A stretch of 64,000 nt of DNA from Actinomycetes bacterium (GTDB taxonomy: Bacteria > Actinomycetota > Acidimicrobiia > Acidimicrobiales > Ilumatobacteraceae), in assembly GCA_014190235.1 (NCBI GenBank), contig BJGC01000001.1, positions 131,527-195,526 on the forward strand, given 5' to 3'. The notes under the pieces were generated by a model, which was not told the origin of the DNA, did not search any database, and saw nothing but the letters and a program-made list of their open reading frames with translations. How positions within the stretch are numbered: the stretch's first letter is position 1; each line of letters starts with the position of its first letter. Shown here piece by piece: positions 10,903 to 18,989 of this stretch. A program made the position numbers and the translations under genes.

Positions 10903-11676
10903 GTGGCATACGACGTGGCAACACCCCTCTATGAGGGTCCCTTTGATTTGTTGTTGCACCTCATTTTGCGCGAAGAGGTAGACATCCACGAGATTTCATT
11001 AACAACAATTGTGGATGCTTTTTTGGCAGAACTTGTTCAAATGCAACAACTTGATCTAGATATCGCGACTGAGTTTTTGCTCATTGCCGCAACCCTCGTC
11101 GAACTCAAGGCGCGGCGTCTCCTGCCCGGGAAAGAAAACATTGATCTTGACGACGAACTAGCGCTCTGGGAAGAACGTGATGTCTTGCTGGCGCGGCTCC
11201 TGGACTGCAAAACCTTTAAGGATGTGGCTCGAGTTTTGAGCAAATTTGTTGACGATGCTGACTTGAGTTACCCACGTACCGTCGGACCAGATGACCGCTT
11301 TGATGGAGTTGTCCCTGATCTATTGGAGGGGCTCACGATAGAGAAACTTCAAAAGGGTTTCGTGACTGCCATCACGCCAAAGAGACCAGACGAAGTCTCG
11401 ATGTTACATGTGTCCCCAATTCGCTTCACCGTTGCAGAAGCCGTGCAGAGGTTGATGCAGACCTTGCCTTCGACTGGTCAAACGTCTTTAAGAAAACTCA
11501 CAGCCGGTGTACACGAACGACTTGATGTCATCGTCCAGTTTCTTGCGTTGCTCGAGATGTACAAACAGAATTACATCGAGTTAGACCAGGCAGAGAGATT
11601 TGGTGACATTCAAATTACTTGGACAGGAATCGGTCCAGAAGTGGGCGACACTGAGACCGACGCATACGAAGGATGA
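10903..11676 (+). CDS. scpA: Segregation and condensation protein A
   Basis: Kleisin subunit of the SMC-ScpAB complex that organises and helps segregate the chromosome. The conserved N-terminus YEGPFDLLLHLI and the acidic ILREEVDIHEISL stretch are present. The C-terminal winged-helix SMC-binding region includes AEAVQRLMQ and FLALLEMYKQNYIELDQ. 257 residues, the usual length. GTG start directly downstream of a leaderless-type promoter; scpB follows two bases after its stop. Confidence 0.94.
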   Translation: MAYDVATPLYEGPFDLLLHLILREEVDIHEISLTTIVDAFLAELVQMQQLDLDIATEFLLIAATLVELKARRLLPGKENIDLDDELALWEERDVLLARLLDCKTFKDVARVLSKFVDDADLSYPRTVGPDDRFDGVVPDLLEGLTIEKLQKGFVTAITPKRPDEVSMLHVSPIRFTVAEAVQRLMQTLPSTGQTSLRKLTAGVHERLDVIVQFLALLEMYKQNYIELDQAERFGDIQITWTGIGPEVGDTETDAYEG

Positions 11677-11677
11677 C

Positions 11678-12286
11678 ATGATGGACGCTGATTTAATACG
11701 AGCAATTGAAGCGATGGTTTTGGTCTCTCAGGAACCTGTCCGATCTGAGTTGATGGCACAGTTGCTTGAAAGGCCCGTTGTTGAGATTGAGCACATGTGT
11801 GAGCGACTTTCTGAGTCGTACGAACAAGCCGGTCACGGATTCGAACTAGCCAAAATTGCCGGAGGATGGCGCTTTCAGACACACCCTTCAATGTCGATGT
11901 ATGTTGAGCAATTTTTACTTGACGGACAACGGGCTCGTCTGTCGAATCCGGCTCTTGAGACTTTGGCGATTGTTGCGTATAAGCAACCAATTTCGCGCAT
12001 GCAGATTGCATCAATCAGAGGAGTCGATCCAGATGCGGTATTGCGGACCCTGCATAGTCGCGGTTATGTCACGATTGTTAGCACCGACACAGGTCCAGGA
12101 CAAGCCTCAATGTGGGGAACCACACAATTGTTTCTTGAAAAACTCGGTATTGCATCGCTGGCAGATATGCCAGAGATTTCTTCGTTTGTTCCTGACGCAA
12201 ATATCATTGAAGCTCTTGAGAAAACGCTCAGTGGGTCGTTAGAACTTGAAGAGGAAACCCCCTTAACATCTGACGCCCCAGACTGA
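11678..12286 (+). CDS. scpB: Segregation and condensation protein B
   Basis: Winged-helix partner of ScpA in the SMC complex. Seen: DLIRAIEAMVLVSQEPV at the N-terminus, GGWRFQTHPSM in the middle, and the typical ETLAIVAYKQPISRMQIASIRG, cut here to its core AIVAYKQPISRMQI. ATG 11678 (or the adjacent ATG 11681) gives about 202 residues, the usual length; the frame extends upstream inside scpA without family similarity. It lies one base upstream of rluB. Confidence 0.94.
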   Translation: MMDADLIRAIEAMVLVSQEPVRSELMAQLLERPVVEIEHMCERLSESYEQAGHGFELAKIAGGWRFQTHPSMSMYVEQFLLDGQRARLSNPALETLAIVAYKQPISRMQIASIRGVDPDAVLRTLHSRGYVTIVSTDTGPGQASMWGTTQLFLEKLGIASLADMPEISSFVPDANIIEALEKTLSGSLELEEETPLTSDAPD

Positions 12287-12287
12287 C

Positions 12288-13106
12288 ATGAACACATCCG
12301 CGCCGGGAGGCGCCACGCCGGAGAAGCCACTGTGGGAGCAAAATGCGTCCGACGAAGGGGAGCGTCTACAAAAGGTTCTTGCTCGTGTCGGATATGGCTC
12401 TCGACGAGTGTGTGAAGAGATCATTCAAGATGGCAGAGTCACCGTTAACGGTGTCGTGGCAATACTTGGCAAAAGAGTGTCGATCGATACCGACACGGTC
12501 GAAGTCGATGGGGTCACGTTGGGGGTTCGGCCCGGCTTGGTGTATTACTTGTTGAATAAACCAACAGGAGTCGTATCAACTGCCTTTGACACCCATGACC
12601 GTCAAACTATTTTAGAACTAGTGCCAGCAGAGCCTCGAGTTTTTTCAATTGGTCGGCTCGACATGGAGACAGAGGGTCTAATCATCTTGACCAACGACGG
12701 TGATCTTGGCAATGTGATTGCACATCCAAGTAGCGCAGTTGAAAAAGAATATGTTGCAGAAGTGCAGTGTGGTCCACAAGGTGTTTCGCAAAGTGCGATT
12801 CGACGCCTGCGTGTGGGTGTCGAACTTGAAGACGGAGTAACTGCACCGGCAGAAGTCGGGCAACCAGAAAATGGTGTGCTTCGTATCACGATTCACGAAG
12901 GCAAGAATCGTCAGATTCGTCGAATGTGTGAAGAGGTCGGTTACCCGGTGCAAAGGCTTGTACGAGTGCGCATTGGTCCGATCCGAGATCAACACTTAAG
13001 CCCCGGTGAATGGCGGCATCTGACGCATACAGAACTTCGATTATTGCGCGAGGCCGTGGCTCAGGGAAAAGCAGGGGGTCGCCGTCAACCCCCACGGATA
13101 CGATAA
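12288..13106 (+). CDS. rluB: rRNA pseudouridine synthase, RluB/RsuA family
   Basis: Converts uridine to pseudouridine in ribosomal RNA. It has an N-terminal S4 domain (RLQKVLARVGYGSRRVCEE, residues 25-43) and a catalytic domain with GRLDMETEGLIILTNDG, whose Asp is the nucleophile, followed by EKEYVAEV and HEGKNRQIRRM. 272 residues. The partners scpA-scpB are the usual neighbours of rluB in Gram-positive bacteria. Its stop codon region holds the -10 box proposed for tyrA. Confidence 0.93.
   Translation: MNTSAPGGATPEKPLWEQNASDEGERLQKVLARVGYGSRRVCEEIIQDGRVTVNGVVAILGKRVSIDTDTVEVDGVTLGVRPGLVYYLLNKPTGVVSTAFDTHDRQTILELVPAEPRVFSIGRLDMETEGLIILTNDGDLGNVIAHPSSAVEKEYVAEVQCGPQGVSQSAIRRLRVGVELEDGVTAPAEVGQPENGVLRITIHEGKNRQIRRMCEEVGYPVQRLVRVRIGPIRDQHLSPGEWRHLTHTELRLLREAVAQGKAGGRRQPPRIR
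13099..13104 (+). promoter_or_regulatory. Putative internal leaderless -10 box of tyrA
   Basis: TACGAT overlaps the last codons of rluB and is followed by exactly six bases and GTG 13111. This would give tyrA-aroA their own leaderless transcript in addition to read-through from scpA. Confidence 0.45.
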
Positions 13107-13110
13107 GAAC

Positions 13111-14187
13111 GTGTCTCAGGATCCAAACATCTCCCGTCATGCCAATGTGGTGGGCCTGGGGCTGATCGGTGGATCATTGTGTTTGGCACTCAAAGACAAA
13201 GGCTTTATTGTTCACGGCACTGATTCTGACATCACACGCGTTCACGTTGCTCTCGAGCGTGGCATCATCGACGACAACACGGTCTTCCCGACAGCGGATA
13301 TTGGCTTTGTGGCAACTCCTGTCGCTGCAAGTGTTGATGCGATTACGAAGCTACTCGCCGAGATGTCGGGCTTCGTGACGGACGTTGGTTCTGTGAAGAA
13401 CGACATTGTTGCGCGCGTACAATCAGATCGCTTTGTCGGTGGGCATCCGATGGCTGGCTCAGAACTTGACGGTTTAGACGGTGCTGATGCAACCATGTTT
13501 GAATCAGCTGTGTGGGTGCTGACTCCTTCGCCACAGACATCTGACGCTGCGTTCGCAGCAGTAGCGGGGATCATTTCGCGTCTTGGTGCTGACGTCGTAG
13601 CGCTTTCTCCGCAAAAGCATGATGAACTTGTGGCGCTTATTAGTCATGTGCCGCATCTGACGGCTGCCACGCTTATGGGCCTCGCTGACGAACGCTCAGA
13701 AGAGCATCTCGCTCTGCTGCGGTTGGCGGCGGGCGGATTTAGAGACATGACCCGAATCGCATCCGGACGAACTGACATTTGGCTGGATATCTGCCAACAA
13801 AATCGTGTGGCGATTGTGGCTGCCTTGGATTCACTGATTGATGGGCTGCAACACATTCGACAGGTCGTACAAGATGAGGACAGGCCGGCACTCATGGCTC
13901 ACCTAGATCGAGCACGACAAGCTCGGATGAATCTGCCTTCTCGTGTTGGTCCGTCAACTGAACTCGCAGAAGTCCGCATTCCGATACCAGATCGTCCTGG
14001 TGCAGCAGCAGATGTCTTTGCTTTGGCCGGAGAACTAGGTGTGAATATTTTTGACTTTGAAGTCGTGCATTCTCTTGAGGGTGACCGTGGCATCATCGTA
14101 ATGGTTGTCGATAATCATCAAGTTGATTTATTTAAAGGCGGATTACTTGCGCGGACATTTCGTCCTGCCGTACACAGGTTGTCATGA
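13111..14187 (+). CDS. tyrA: Prephenate dehydrogenase
   Basis: Oxidative decarboxylation of prephenate (or arogenate) for tyrosine synthesis. The Rossmann motif VVGLGLIGGSL is at residues 12-22, the catalytic region includes GGHPMAGSELDGLDGA, and HLTAATLMGLA and FRDMTRIA follow. A C-terminal ACT domain (EVRIPIPDRPGAAADVFALA, about residues 285-350) suggests allosteric control by an amino acid, probably tyrosine. 358 residues. GTG start; its stop overlaps the aroA ATG by four bases. Confidence 0.93.
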   Translation: MSQDPNISRHANVVGLGLIGGSLCLALKDKGFIVHGTDSDITRVHVALERGIIDDNTVFPTADIGFVATPVAASVDAITKLLAEMSGFVTDVGSVKNDIVARVQSDRFVGGHPMAGSELDGLDGADATMFESAVWVLTPSPQTSDAAFAAVAGIISRLGADVVALSPQKHDELVALISHVPHLTAATLMGLADERSEEHLALLRLAAGGFRDMTRIASGRTDIWLDICQQNRVAIVAALDSLIDGLQHIRQVVQDEDRPALMAHLDRARQARMNLPSRVGPSTELAEVRIPIPDRPGAAADVFALAGELGVNIFDFEVVHSLEGDRGIIVMVVDNHQVDLFKGGLLARTFRPAVHRLS

Positions 14188-15455
14188 CATCGTCAGTGCG
14201 CGCTATCAAAGCCTCGCGAACGCCTCTGGATTGCACTGTTCAGGTGCCGGGCTCAAAAAGCATTGCCAATCGAGCGTTGGTGTGTGCTGCGTTATCGCAT
14301 GGTGAATCAGTTATTAAAAACATCCCTGATGGGGACGATACTTTTGCGATGCTCGATGCTCTCAAGGCAATGGGCTTGCCGTGTCAGGTGGTAAATAATC
14401 AAGTAACAGTTATCGGCGGTGACCTCGGTCATTCCGACGTCACTCTCAACGCTCGTCTTGCCGGAACAACATCTAGATTTTTAACTGCATTCGCCGCAGT
14501 GCGGGCTGGTGTTACGACGATTGATGGCGATGATGCTTTGCGTCGACGACCAATGAACGACTTACACGAAGCACTGGGACAGATTGGCGCCGATATCAGG
14601 TATTCGGGCGCCAACGGACTGCTACCTGTCACTCTTGGGCCAAATATTGTAAGAAGTGGTGTCGTGAATATTCGTGGTGATATATCGAGTCAATTTATTT
14701 CTGCCCTGATGATGATTGGGCCAGTAATCGGAGGACTGACAATTCAGTTGACGTCACAGTTGGTGTCCCGGCCATATGTTGACATGACGCGAGTAGTGAT
14801 GGAGTCTTTTGGTGCCCGCGTCACAGTTTCTGAAAAAATAATTACGGTTCATGCGCACAGTTACACGCCGACGCGTTTTGTTGTGGAGCCAGATTTTTCT
14901 TCGGCTGCGGTTCCCATAGTGGCAACAACTATTCGAGGTGGCACGATTCGTTTGACAGGATTAGGTCTGGCCACTACCCAAAGCGATGCATGCATCCTTG
15001 ACATAGTTGAGCAGTCAGGTGCCATCGTAGAGCGTGAGGGTGATGACATCGTGGTCACCGCACAGGTGGGAAAAGTATTACAGCCGTTAGAACTGCATCT
15101 GGGCGATTCGTCTGATCTCGTGCCGATTGTGGCGATGTTGTGTCTCAGGGCAACAGGCAAGAGTTCAATTGATGGAGTTGGTTTTATTCGAGCAAAGGAG
15201 AGTGATCGTCTAGGCGACTTAGCTCGTGAAGTCGTCAAGTTGGGAGGGCGAATAGAAGTGCTTCCCGATGGTCTAGAGATTCAAGGTGTTGACGCCTTAA
15301 ACGGTCAGACTATGAATACATACGACGACCATCGGCTAGCAATGGCATTTGCAGTGCTCGGAACAGTTGTCAGCGGAATAAGCGTCAATGATGCGGCCGT
15401 TGTATCGAAGAGTTGGCCTAGTTTTTGGCTCGACATGACAGAGGTGCTTGGATGA
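14184..15455 (+). CDS. aroA: EPSP synthase (3-phosphoshikimate 1-carboxyvinyltransferase)
   Basis: Sixth step of the shikimate pathway, transferring enolpyruvate from PEP to shikimate 3-phosphate. Seen: VPGSKSIANRALVCAAL at residues 15-31, LAGTTSRFLTAFAA in place of the common NAGTAMR-type motif, DGDDALRRRPMNDL, IRAKESDRL and DDHRLAMAFAV near the C-terminus. 423 residues, complete. ATGA overlap with tyrA. In many actinobacteria cmk follows aroA; here a phosphatase-prenyltransferase pair follows instead. Confidence 0.95.
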   Translation: MTSSVRAIKASRTPLDCTVQVPGSKSIANRALVCAALSHGESVIKNIPDGDDTFAMLDALKAMGLPCQVVNNQVTVIGGDLGHSDVTLNARLAGTTSRFLTAFAAVRAGVTTIDGDDALRRRPMNDLHEALGQIGADIRYSGANGLLPVTLGPNIVRSGVVNIRGDISSQFISALMMIGPVIGGLTIQLTSQLVSRPYVDMTRVVMESFGARVTVSEKIITVHAHSYTPTRFVVEPDFSSAAVPIVATTIRGGTIRLTGLGLATTQSDACILDIVEQSGAIVEREGDDIVVTAQVGKVLQPLELHLGDSSDLVPIVAMLCLRATGKSSIDGVGFIRAKESDRLGDLAREVVKLGGRIEVLPDGLEIQGVDALNGQTMNTYDDHRLAMAFAVLGTVVSGISVNDAAVVSKSWPSFWLDMTEVLG

Positions 15456-16113
15456 CTCGACTGTGGGCACTACCGTATTTGGAGTGGAGACAGAGACAGT
15501 CGTAGCGTTTGACGTTGATAAGACACTCACCACAAAGGATTGCGTTTTGCCCTTTATGTCGCTTGTGGCGGGTCGATTATTTTTGGTGAGCGTCGTGCTC
15601 AGAAATCCCCGACAGTTGGCGTCCTTGCTCAGACACCGAGACAGAGATGGTCTAAAAAGGCTCTTTGTTCGTGCAGTTTTCATGGGCAGAGATGCGAGTG
15701 AGATTGATGAACTCGGCAAACAATTTGCGACCATTGTTCTAAAAAAGTGGATACGTGCGGATGTCGCACAACGACTGCGCTGGCACCAAAAAAACGGTCA
15801 CACCGTGCTGCTGGTGTCGGCATCACTTGATGCATACTTGGTCCCGTTAGCCAACACGATTGGCGCAGAGACAGTCCTGTGCACAACTCTTGAAACAGAC
15901 GAGAATGGCGTGCTCACCGGAAACCTCGTCGGCAACAATTGTCGTGCTCAACAAAAAGTAGATCGACTCGAGAAGTGGGCGAAAAATCGTGGGACCGCTG
16001 GTGATAATTGGCTCAGTATCGCCTACGGCGATTCCCGGGGTGACTTGGAGATGTTGTCGTACGCCAAAATTGGCCACAATGTCTCGCGGCAGATACTTGA
16101 GCCCGCATGCTAA
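15448..16113 (+). CDS. HAD-IB phosphatase, candidate DPPR phosphatase
   Basis: SerB-like HAD-IB hydrolase: motif I FDVDKTLTT at residues 21-29, motif II in VLLVSASLDAYL, motif IV AYGDSRGDLEML. 221 residues. The start is uncertain: TTG 15448 overlapping aroA, GTG 15463 or GTG 15484. Its end overlaps the start of the UbiA-type prenyltransferase by seven bases. Inference: in decaprenylphosphoryl-arabinose synthesis the 5'-phosphate of DPPR must be removed (a role assigned to Rv3807c in mycobacteria), and this coupled enzyme is a good candidate. HAD domains fused to UbiA domains are known elsewhere, which supports the pairing. Nothing in the sequence proves the substrate. Confidence 0.75.
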   Translation: MDDSTVGTTVFGVETETVVAFDVDKTLTTKDCVLPFMSLVAGRLFLVSVVLRNPRQLASLLRHRDRDGLKRLFVRAVFMGRDASEIDELGKQFATIVLKKWIRADVAQRLRWHQKNGHTVLLVSASLDAYLVPLANTIGAETVLCTTLETDENGVLTGNLVGNNCRAQQKVDRLEKWAKNRGTAGDNWLSIAYGDSRGDLEMLSYAKIGHNVSRQILEPAC

Positions 16114-16976
16114 GTGCCCTACTTCGCGAAGCTCGTCCCAAGCAATGGGTCAAGAATGTTTTGGTGTTTGCCGCACCCGGAGCACTCGGAGTTCTGGGGC
16201 ACTGGACATCGTTGGCTCCGACTCTCGTGATGTTTTGCGCATTATGTTTAACTGCGAGCGGAACCTACTTTTTAAATGACGTGCAAGATGTTGCCAACGA
16301 TCGACTTCATCCGAAAAAAAGTCGGAGACCAATTGCAGCGGGAGAAATCCCAATACCGTTTGCTCGATTGGTAGCGGCAGCACTGCTTGTGGTCGGGCCG
16401 TTATTGGCAGCAACAACTCGACCCGCTGCTGGTGTGATTGTTGCGCTGTATGCGGTGACGACAATTTCGTACAGTATGGGCTTGAAAAATATCGTACTGC
16501 TAGATCTTGTGATCGTTGCATCGGGCTTTGTCTTGCGAGCAGTTGCTGGAGCAGTCGGTACAGACACGCATATGTCAAAGTGGTTTGTCTTGTGTACGAG
16601 TTTTGGTTCCTTATTCATTATCGCCGGAAAACGTTTCGGAGAGATGCGAGAAATGGGCCAAGACGCTGTGCTTACTCGAGCTGCTCTCAAAGATTACTCA
16701 GAGACATTTTTACGAATGCTCGTCATCGTGGCATGTGGTGCGACCTTGCTCGCGTACTGTCTCTGGGCTTTCGAAAGCGCAGAGTCGCTTTCGACGAATT
16801 TCCCATATTTTGAACTGTCAATTGTTCCTTTGGCGCTGAGTGTTTTTAGATATTTAATGGTGATTGAGCAAGGTGATGCGTCAGCACCCGAAGATGTCTT
16901 TGCCACCGACAGAGCAATTCAAATGTATGGAGCGGTTTGGTTGATTGTTTATGGACTGGGTATATACGCCAGTTGA
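16107..16976 (+). CDS. ubiA: Decaprenyl-phosphate phosphoribosyltransferase (DPPR synthase), UbiA family
   Basis: Membrane prenyltransferase, orthologue-like to Rv3806c, that transfers phosphoribose from PRPP to decaprenyl phosphate in the first committed step to decaprenylphosphoryl arabinose. The aspartate motif NDVQDVANDRLHPKKSRRP (residues 50-68) is close to the mycobacterial one, and YSMGLKN and ASGFVLRAVAGA follow. About eight or nine hydrophobic segments span the 289 residues. The ATG overlaps the upstream phosphatase. The dprE1 and dprE2 genes 2-4 kb downstream support this role over quinone or haem prenylation. Confidence 0.88.
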   Translation: MLSALLREARPKQWVKNVLVFAAPGALGVLGHWTSLAPTLVMFCALCLTASGTYFLNDVQDVANDRLHPKKSRRPIAAGEIPIPFARLVAAALLVVGPLLAATTRPAAGVIVALYAVTTISYSMGLKNIVLLDLVIVASGFVLRAVAGAVGTDTHMSKWFVLCTSFGSLFIIAGKRFGEMREMGQDAVLTRAALKDYSETFLRMLVIVACGATLLAYCLWAFESAESLSTNFPYFELSIVPLALSVFRYLMVIEQGDASAPEDVFATDRAIQMYGAVWLIVYGLGIYAS

Positions 16977-16981
16977 CAGGC

Positions 16982-18187
16982 TCAACGATCAGTGCGTTTG
17001 TTGTTTCTGTGTTGTCTCTTCGTTTCATCCAAGAGCACGCCTAATGTGCGCGTCGCAGTCGCGTCCCACGTGAACGACTTGGCATGCATCAGTGCGCCGT
17101 CGGACAAGGTCTTTTGAAGTGGTGGTTCAAGTAAGACTCGCAATACAGCCAAGCCAAGATCATCAAGAGTGGGCACAATCAGTCCGCTGACATTATGTTT
17201 CACGGCTCCACGATGCCCATCATTATCAAGCACAACACACGGCGTGGCGCACGCTGCGGCTTCGGTTATTGTCATACCCCAGCCCTCTGAGTGAGATGCA
17301 CTTGTCAAGAGCCAAGAAGACTGATACAGCGAGACGAGTTCTTGATTTGAGATATGTCCGAGCAGCGAGACTTGCTGCGTGAGGCCTAAGTGATCAATGA
17401 GATGTTGTAGTTCTGCTCGCTGTGGACCGTCTCCAACGATCACAAGACGAGCATCTGGTAGCTGTTGCGTAATGATTTTCATCTGTCTGATGAGAGCGTC
17501 AAATTGCTTGACAGGAGCCAGTCGTCCAACGGCACAGATAAGCGGCGACGGGGATCGTGGTGCTGCATTCAAGTTGGTGAAAGAAGCGTCTATGCCGGGA
17601 GCGATCACATGAATGAGGTCTGACTTGTAGCCGTGGCTCAAGAGATGATCACTCGTTGCTGGCGCAAGCGTAATAACTGGATGTGCCTTGTAGAACGATG
17701 GCGCAATCGTGCCTTCAAGCAATCGACCAAAGGGAGCAAGTGGCGCTGGCAGTGATTCTTTCCACATATCGGTGTGAATGTGATGCAGCCACGTGACATG
17801 TGGACGCCGTGCCCATAACGATGAAAACCAAGGGACTCCATTCCAAATCTCTATGACAGCGTCGTAGTGGTGCTTGTTCAACAGTTGGTGGGTGATGACG
17901 CGCGGAAAGACTCCATATCTGCCTGCTCGTTGTACTACTTGATACCCATTTCGTTCAAACTCGCGAGTGCCTGATGCACTTGATGTTCGATGCGTGATGT
18001 GCAGGCCGGTGCTCGCCCAACGGGAAAAAACCTGATCCGCATGGACCTCGGAGCCTCCAGCATCTGGGTCGTCCAGATCACGCCACGCAAAACTTGCAAT
18101 CTGATGCACGCCAAGGCCCTGTAATTCTGTGGAGATCATCTCGAGCGTGGGCTGGATTGATTGGGGATTGACCGTGGGCTCAGGCAT
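16982..18187 (-). CDS. GT4-type glycosyltransferase
   Basis: 401-residue retaining glycosyltransferase with a GT-B fold. N-terminal FAWRDLDDPDAGGSEVHADQ (about residues 33-52) fits cytoplasmic GT4 enzymes of actinobacteria. The C-terminal nucleotide-sugar half has ICAVGRLAPVKQFDALI, LVIVGDGPQRAEL and SHSEGWGMTITEAAACATP with the Glu pair of the EX7E motif. There are no membrane spans. Donor and acceptor are unknown; the location between DPPR synthase and dprE1 suggests a role in the same envelope glycan. Divergent from the methyltransferase with 24 bases between starts; convergent with ubiA with a five-base gap. Confidence 0.85.
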   Translation of the reverse strand: MPEPTVNPQSIQPTLEMISTELQGLGVHQIASFAWRDLDDPDAGGSEVHADQVFSRWASTGLHITHRTSSASGTREFERNGYQVVQRAGRYGVFPRVITHQLLNKHHYDAVIEIWNGVPWFSSLWARRPHVTWLHHIHTDMWKESLPAPLAPFGRLLEGTIAPSFYKAHPVITLAPATSDHLLSHGYKSDLIHVIAPGIDASFTNLNAAPRSPSPLICAVGRLAPVKQFDALIRQMKIITQQLPDARLVIVGDGPQRAELQHLIDHLGLTQQVSLLGHISNQELVSLYQSSWLLTSASHSEGWGMTITEAAACATPCVVLDNDGHRGAVKHNVSGLIVPTLDDLGLAVLRVLLEPPLQKTLSDGALMHAKSFTWDATATRTLGVLLDETKRQHRNNKRTDR

Positions 18188-18195
18188 GTCCTTTC

Positions 18196-18201
18196 TATAC
18201 T
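18196..18201 (+). promoter_or_regulatory. Putative -10 box for the methyltransferase-dprE1-dprE2 run
   Basis: TATACT, close to the sigma-A consensus, lies ten bases before ATG 18212, so the leader would be only a few bases long. It sits in the 24-base divergent gap to the GT4 gene. Confidence 0.45.
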
Positions 18202-18211
18202 AGGAATCTCC

Positions 18212-18985
18212 ATGAAGCAGACAGGTGAACGCCCCCTCAAGGACAGTACGCCGGCGGCACTTTTGGCCCTTCATGACGCTGGGTATCGAGAAATTCGCGC
18301 CAGGATCACTGCAGGAGTCGTGCTTGACGTGGGTTGTGGCGTCGGAGACGAGTCAATTCGCCTAGCCGTGGGTGACAGCGTGGTGCTCGGCATTGATTAT
18401 GACGCTGACACCGCAGCGATGGCTCGCGGAAATGGCGTCCATGCAACGTGTGCTGATGGGTCAATTTTGCCCCTGCGGACGGCAAGCATTGATGCAGTGT
18501 GTTCAAGTCATATCATCGAGCATTTTGTCGATCCAGAGCCGCATGTGGCAGAAGTTGCCAGAGTGACCAAAGATGACGGATCAGTCTTTTTCTTAACCCC
18601 CAACGAACCCGCTGATTTTGAGAACCCATTTCATGTTCACTTGTTCACTCCGTCGTCTTTACAGACAATGTTGCGCAGATACTTTGCAGATGTTGAGGTA
18701 ATGGGTCTTGACGGCGACGACATCGTGCATGCTGATTTCGACTCTCGGCGTCAGACCGGAAAAAGACTATTGGCTCTTGACGTATTTGGTTTACGCAAAA
18801 AATTGCCAAGATCGTGGTATATCGCGCTTCATGCGTTTGGGCGCAGAGTTGTATATCCGTTCACGAATCGGCATACCTCAGATGGTCCATCTATTACAGA
18901 GAAAAATTTTTTCGTGACACCAATACTCAGCGACAAAACCCTTGTACTTTTTGCTATTGCAAAAAGACCCGTACGGTCACGCTGA
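18212..18985 (+). CDS. SAM-dependent methyltransferase (class I)
   Basis: 257-residue methyltransferase of the UbiE/Methyltransf_11 type. Motif I is VLDVGCGVGDESIRLA at about residues 38-53, then VLGIDYD, ADGSILPLRTASIDAV and SSHIIEHFVDPEPHVAE. ATG 18212 is chosen over an upstream frame extension that runs into the divergent gene. Four bases separate it from dprE1, so it is likely cotranscribed with the decaprenylphosphoryl-arabinose epimerase. The acceptor is unknown; a polyprenyl-linked glycan or lipid is a guess from context. Confidence 0.8.
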   Translation: MKQTGERPLKDSTPAALLALHDAGYREIRARITAGVVLDVGCGVGDESIRLAVGDSVVLGIDYDADTAAMARGNGVHATCADGSILPLRTASIDAVCSSHIIEHFVDPEPHVAEVARVTKDDGSVFFLTPNEPADFENPFHVHLFTPSSLQTMLRRYFADVEVMGLDGDDIVHADFDSRRQTGKRLLALDVFGLRKKLPRSWYIALHAFGRRVVYPFTNRHTSDGPSITEKNFFVTPILSDKTLVLFAIAKRPVRSR

Positions 18986-18989
18986 CATC

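Noticed and set aside
10823-10924. Longer trpS start at 10924
   Set aside because: It overlaps the start of divergent scpA, adds 34 residues unlike the family, and GTG 10822 has a leaderless-type box.
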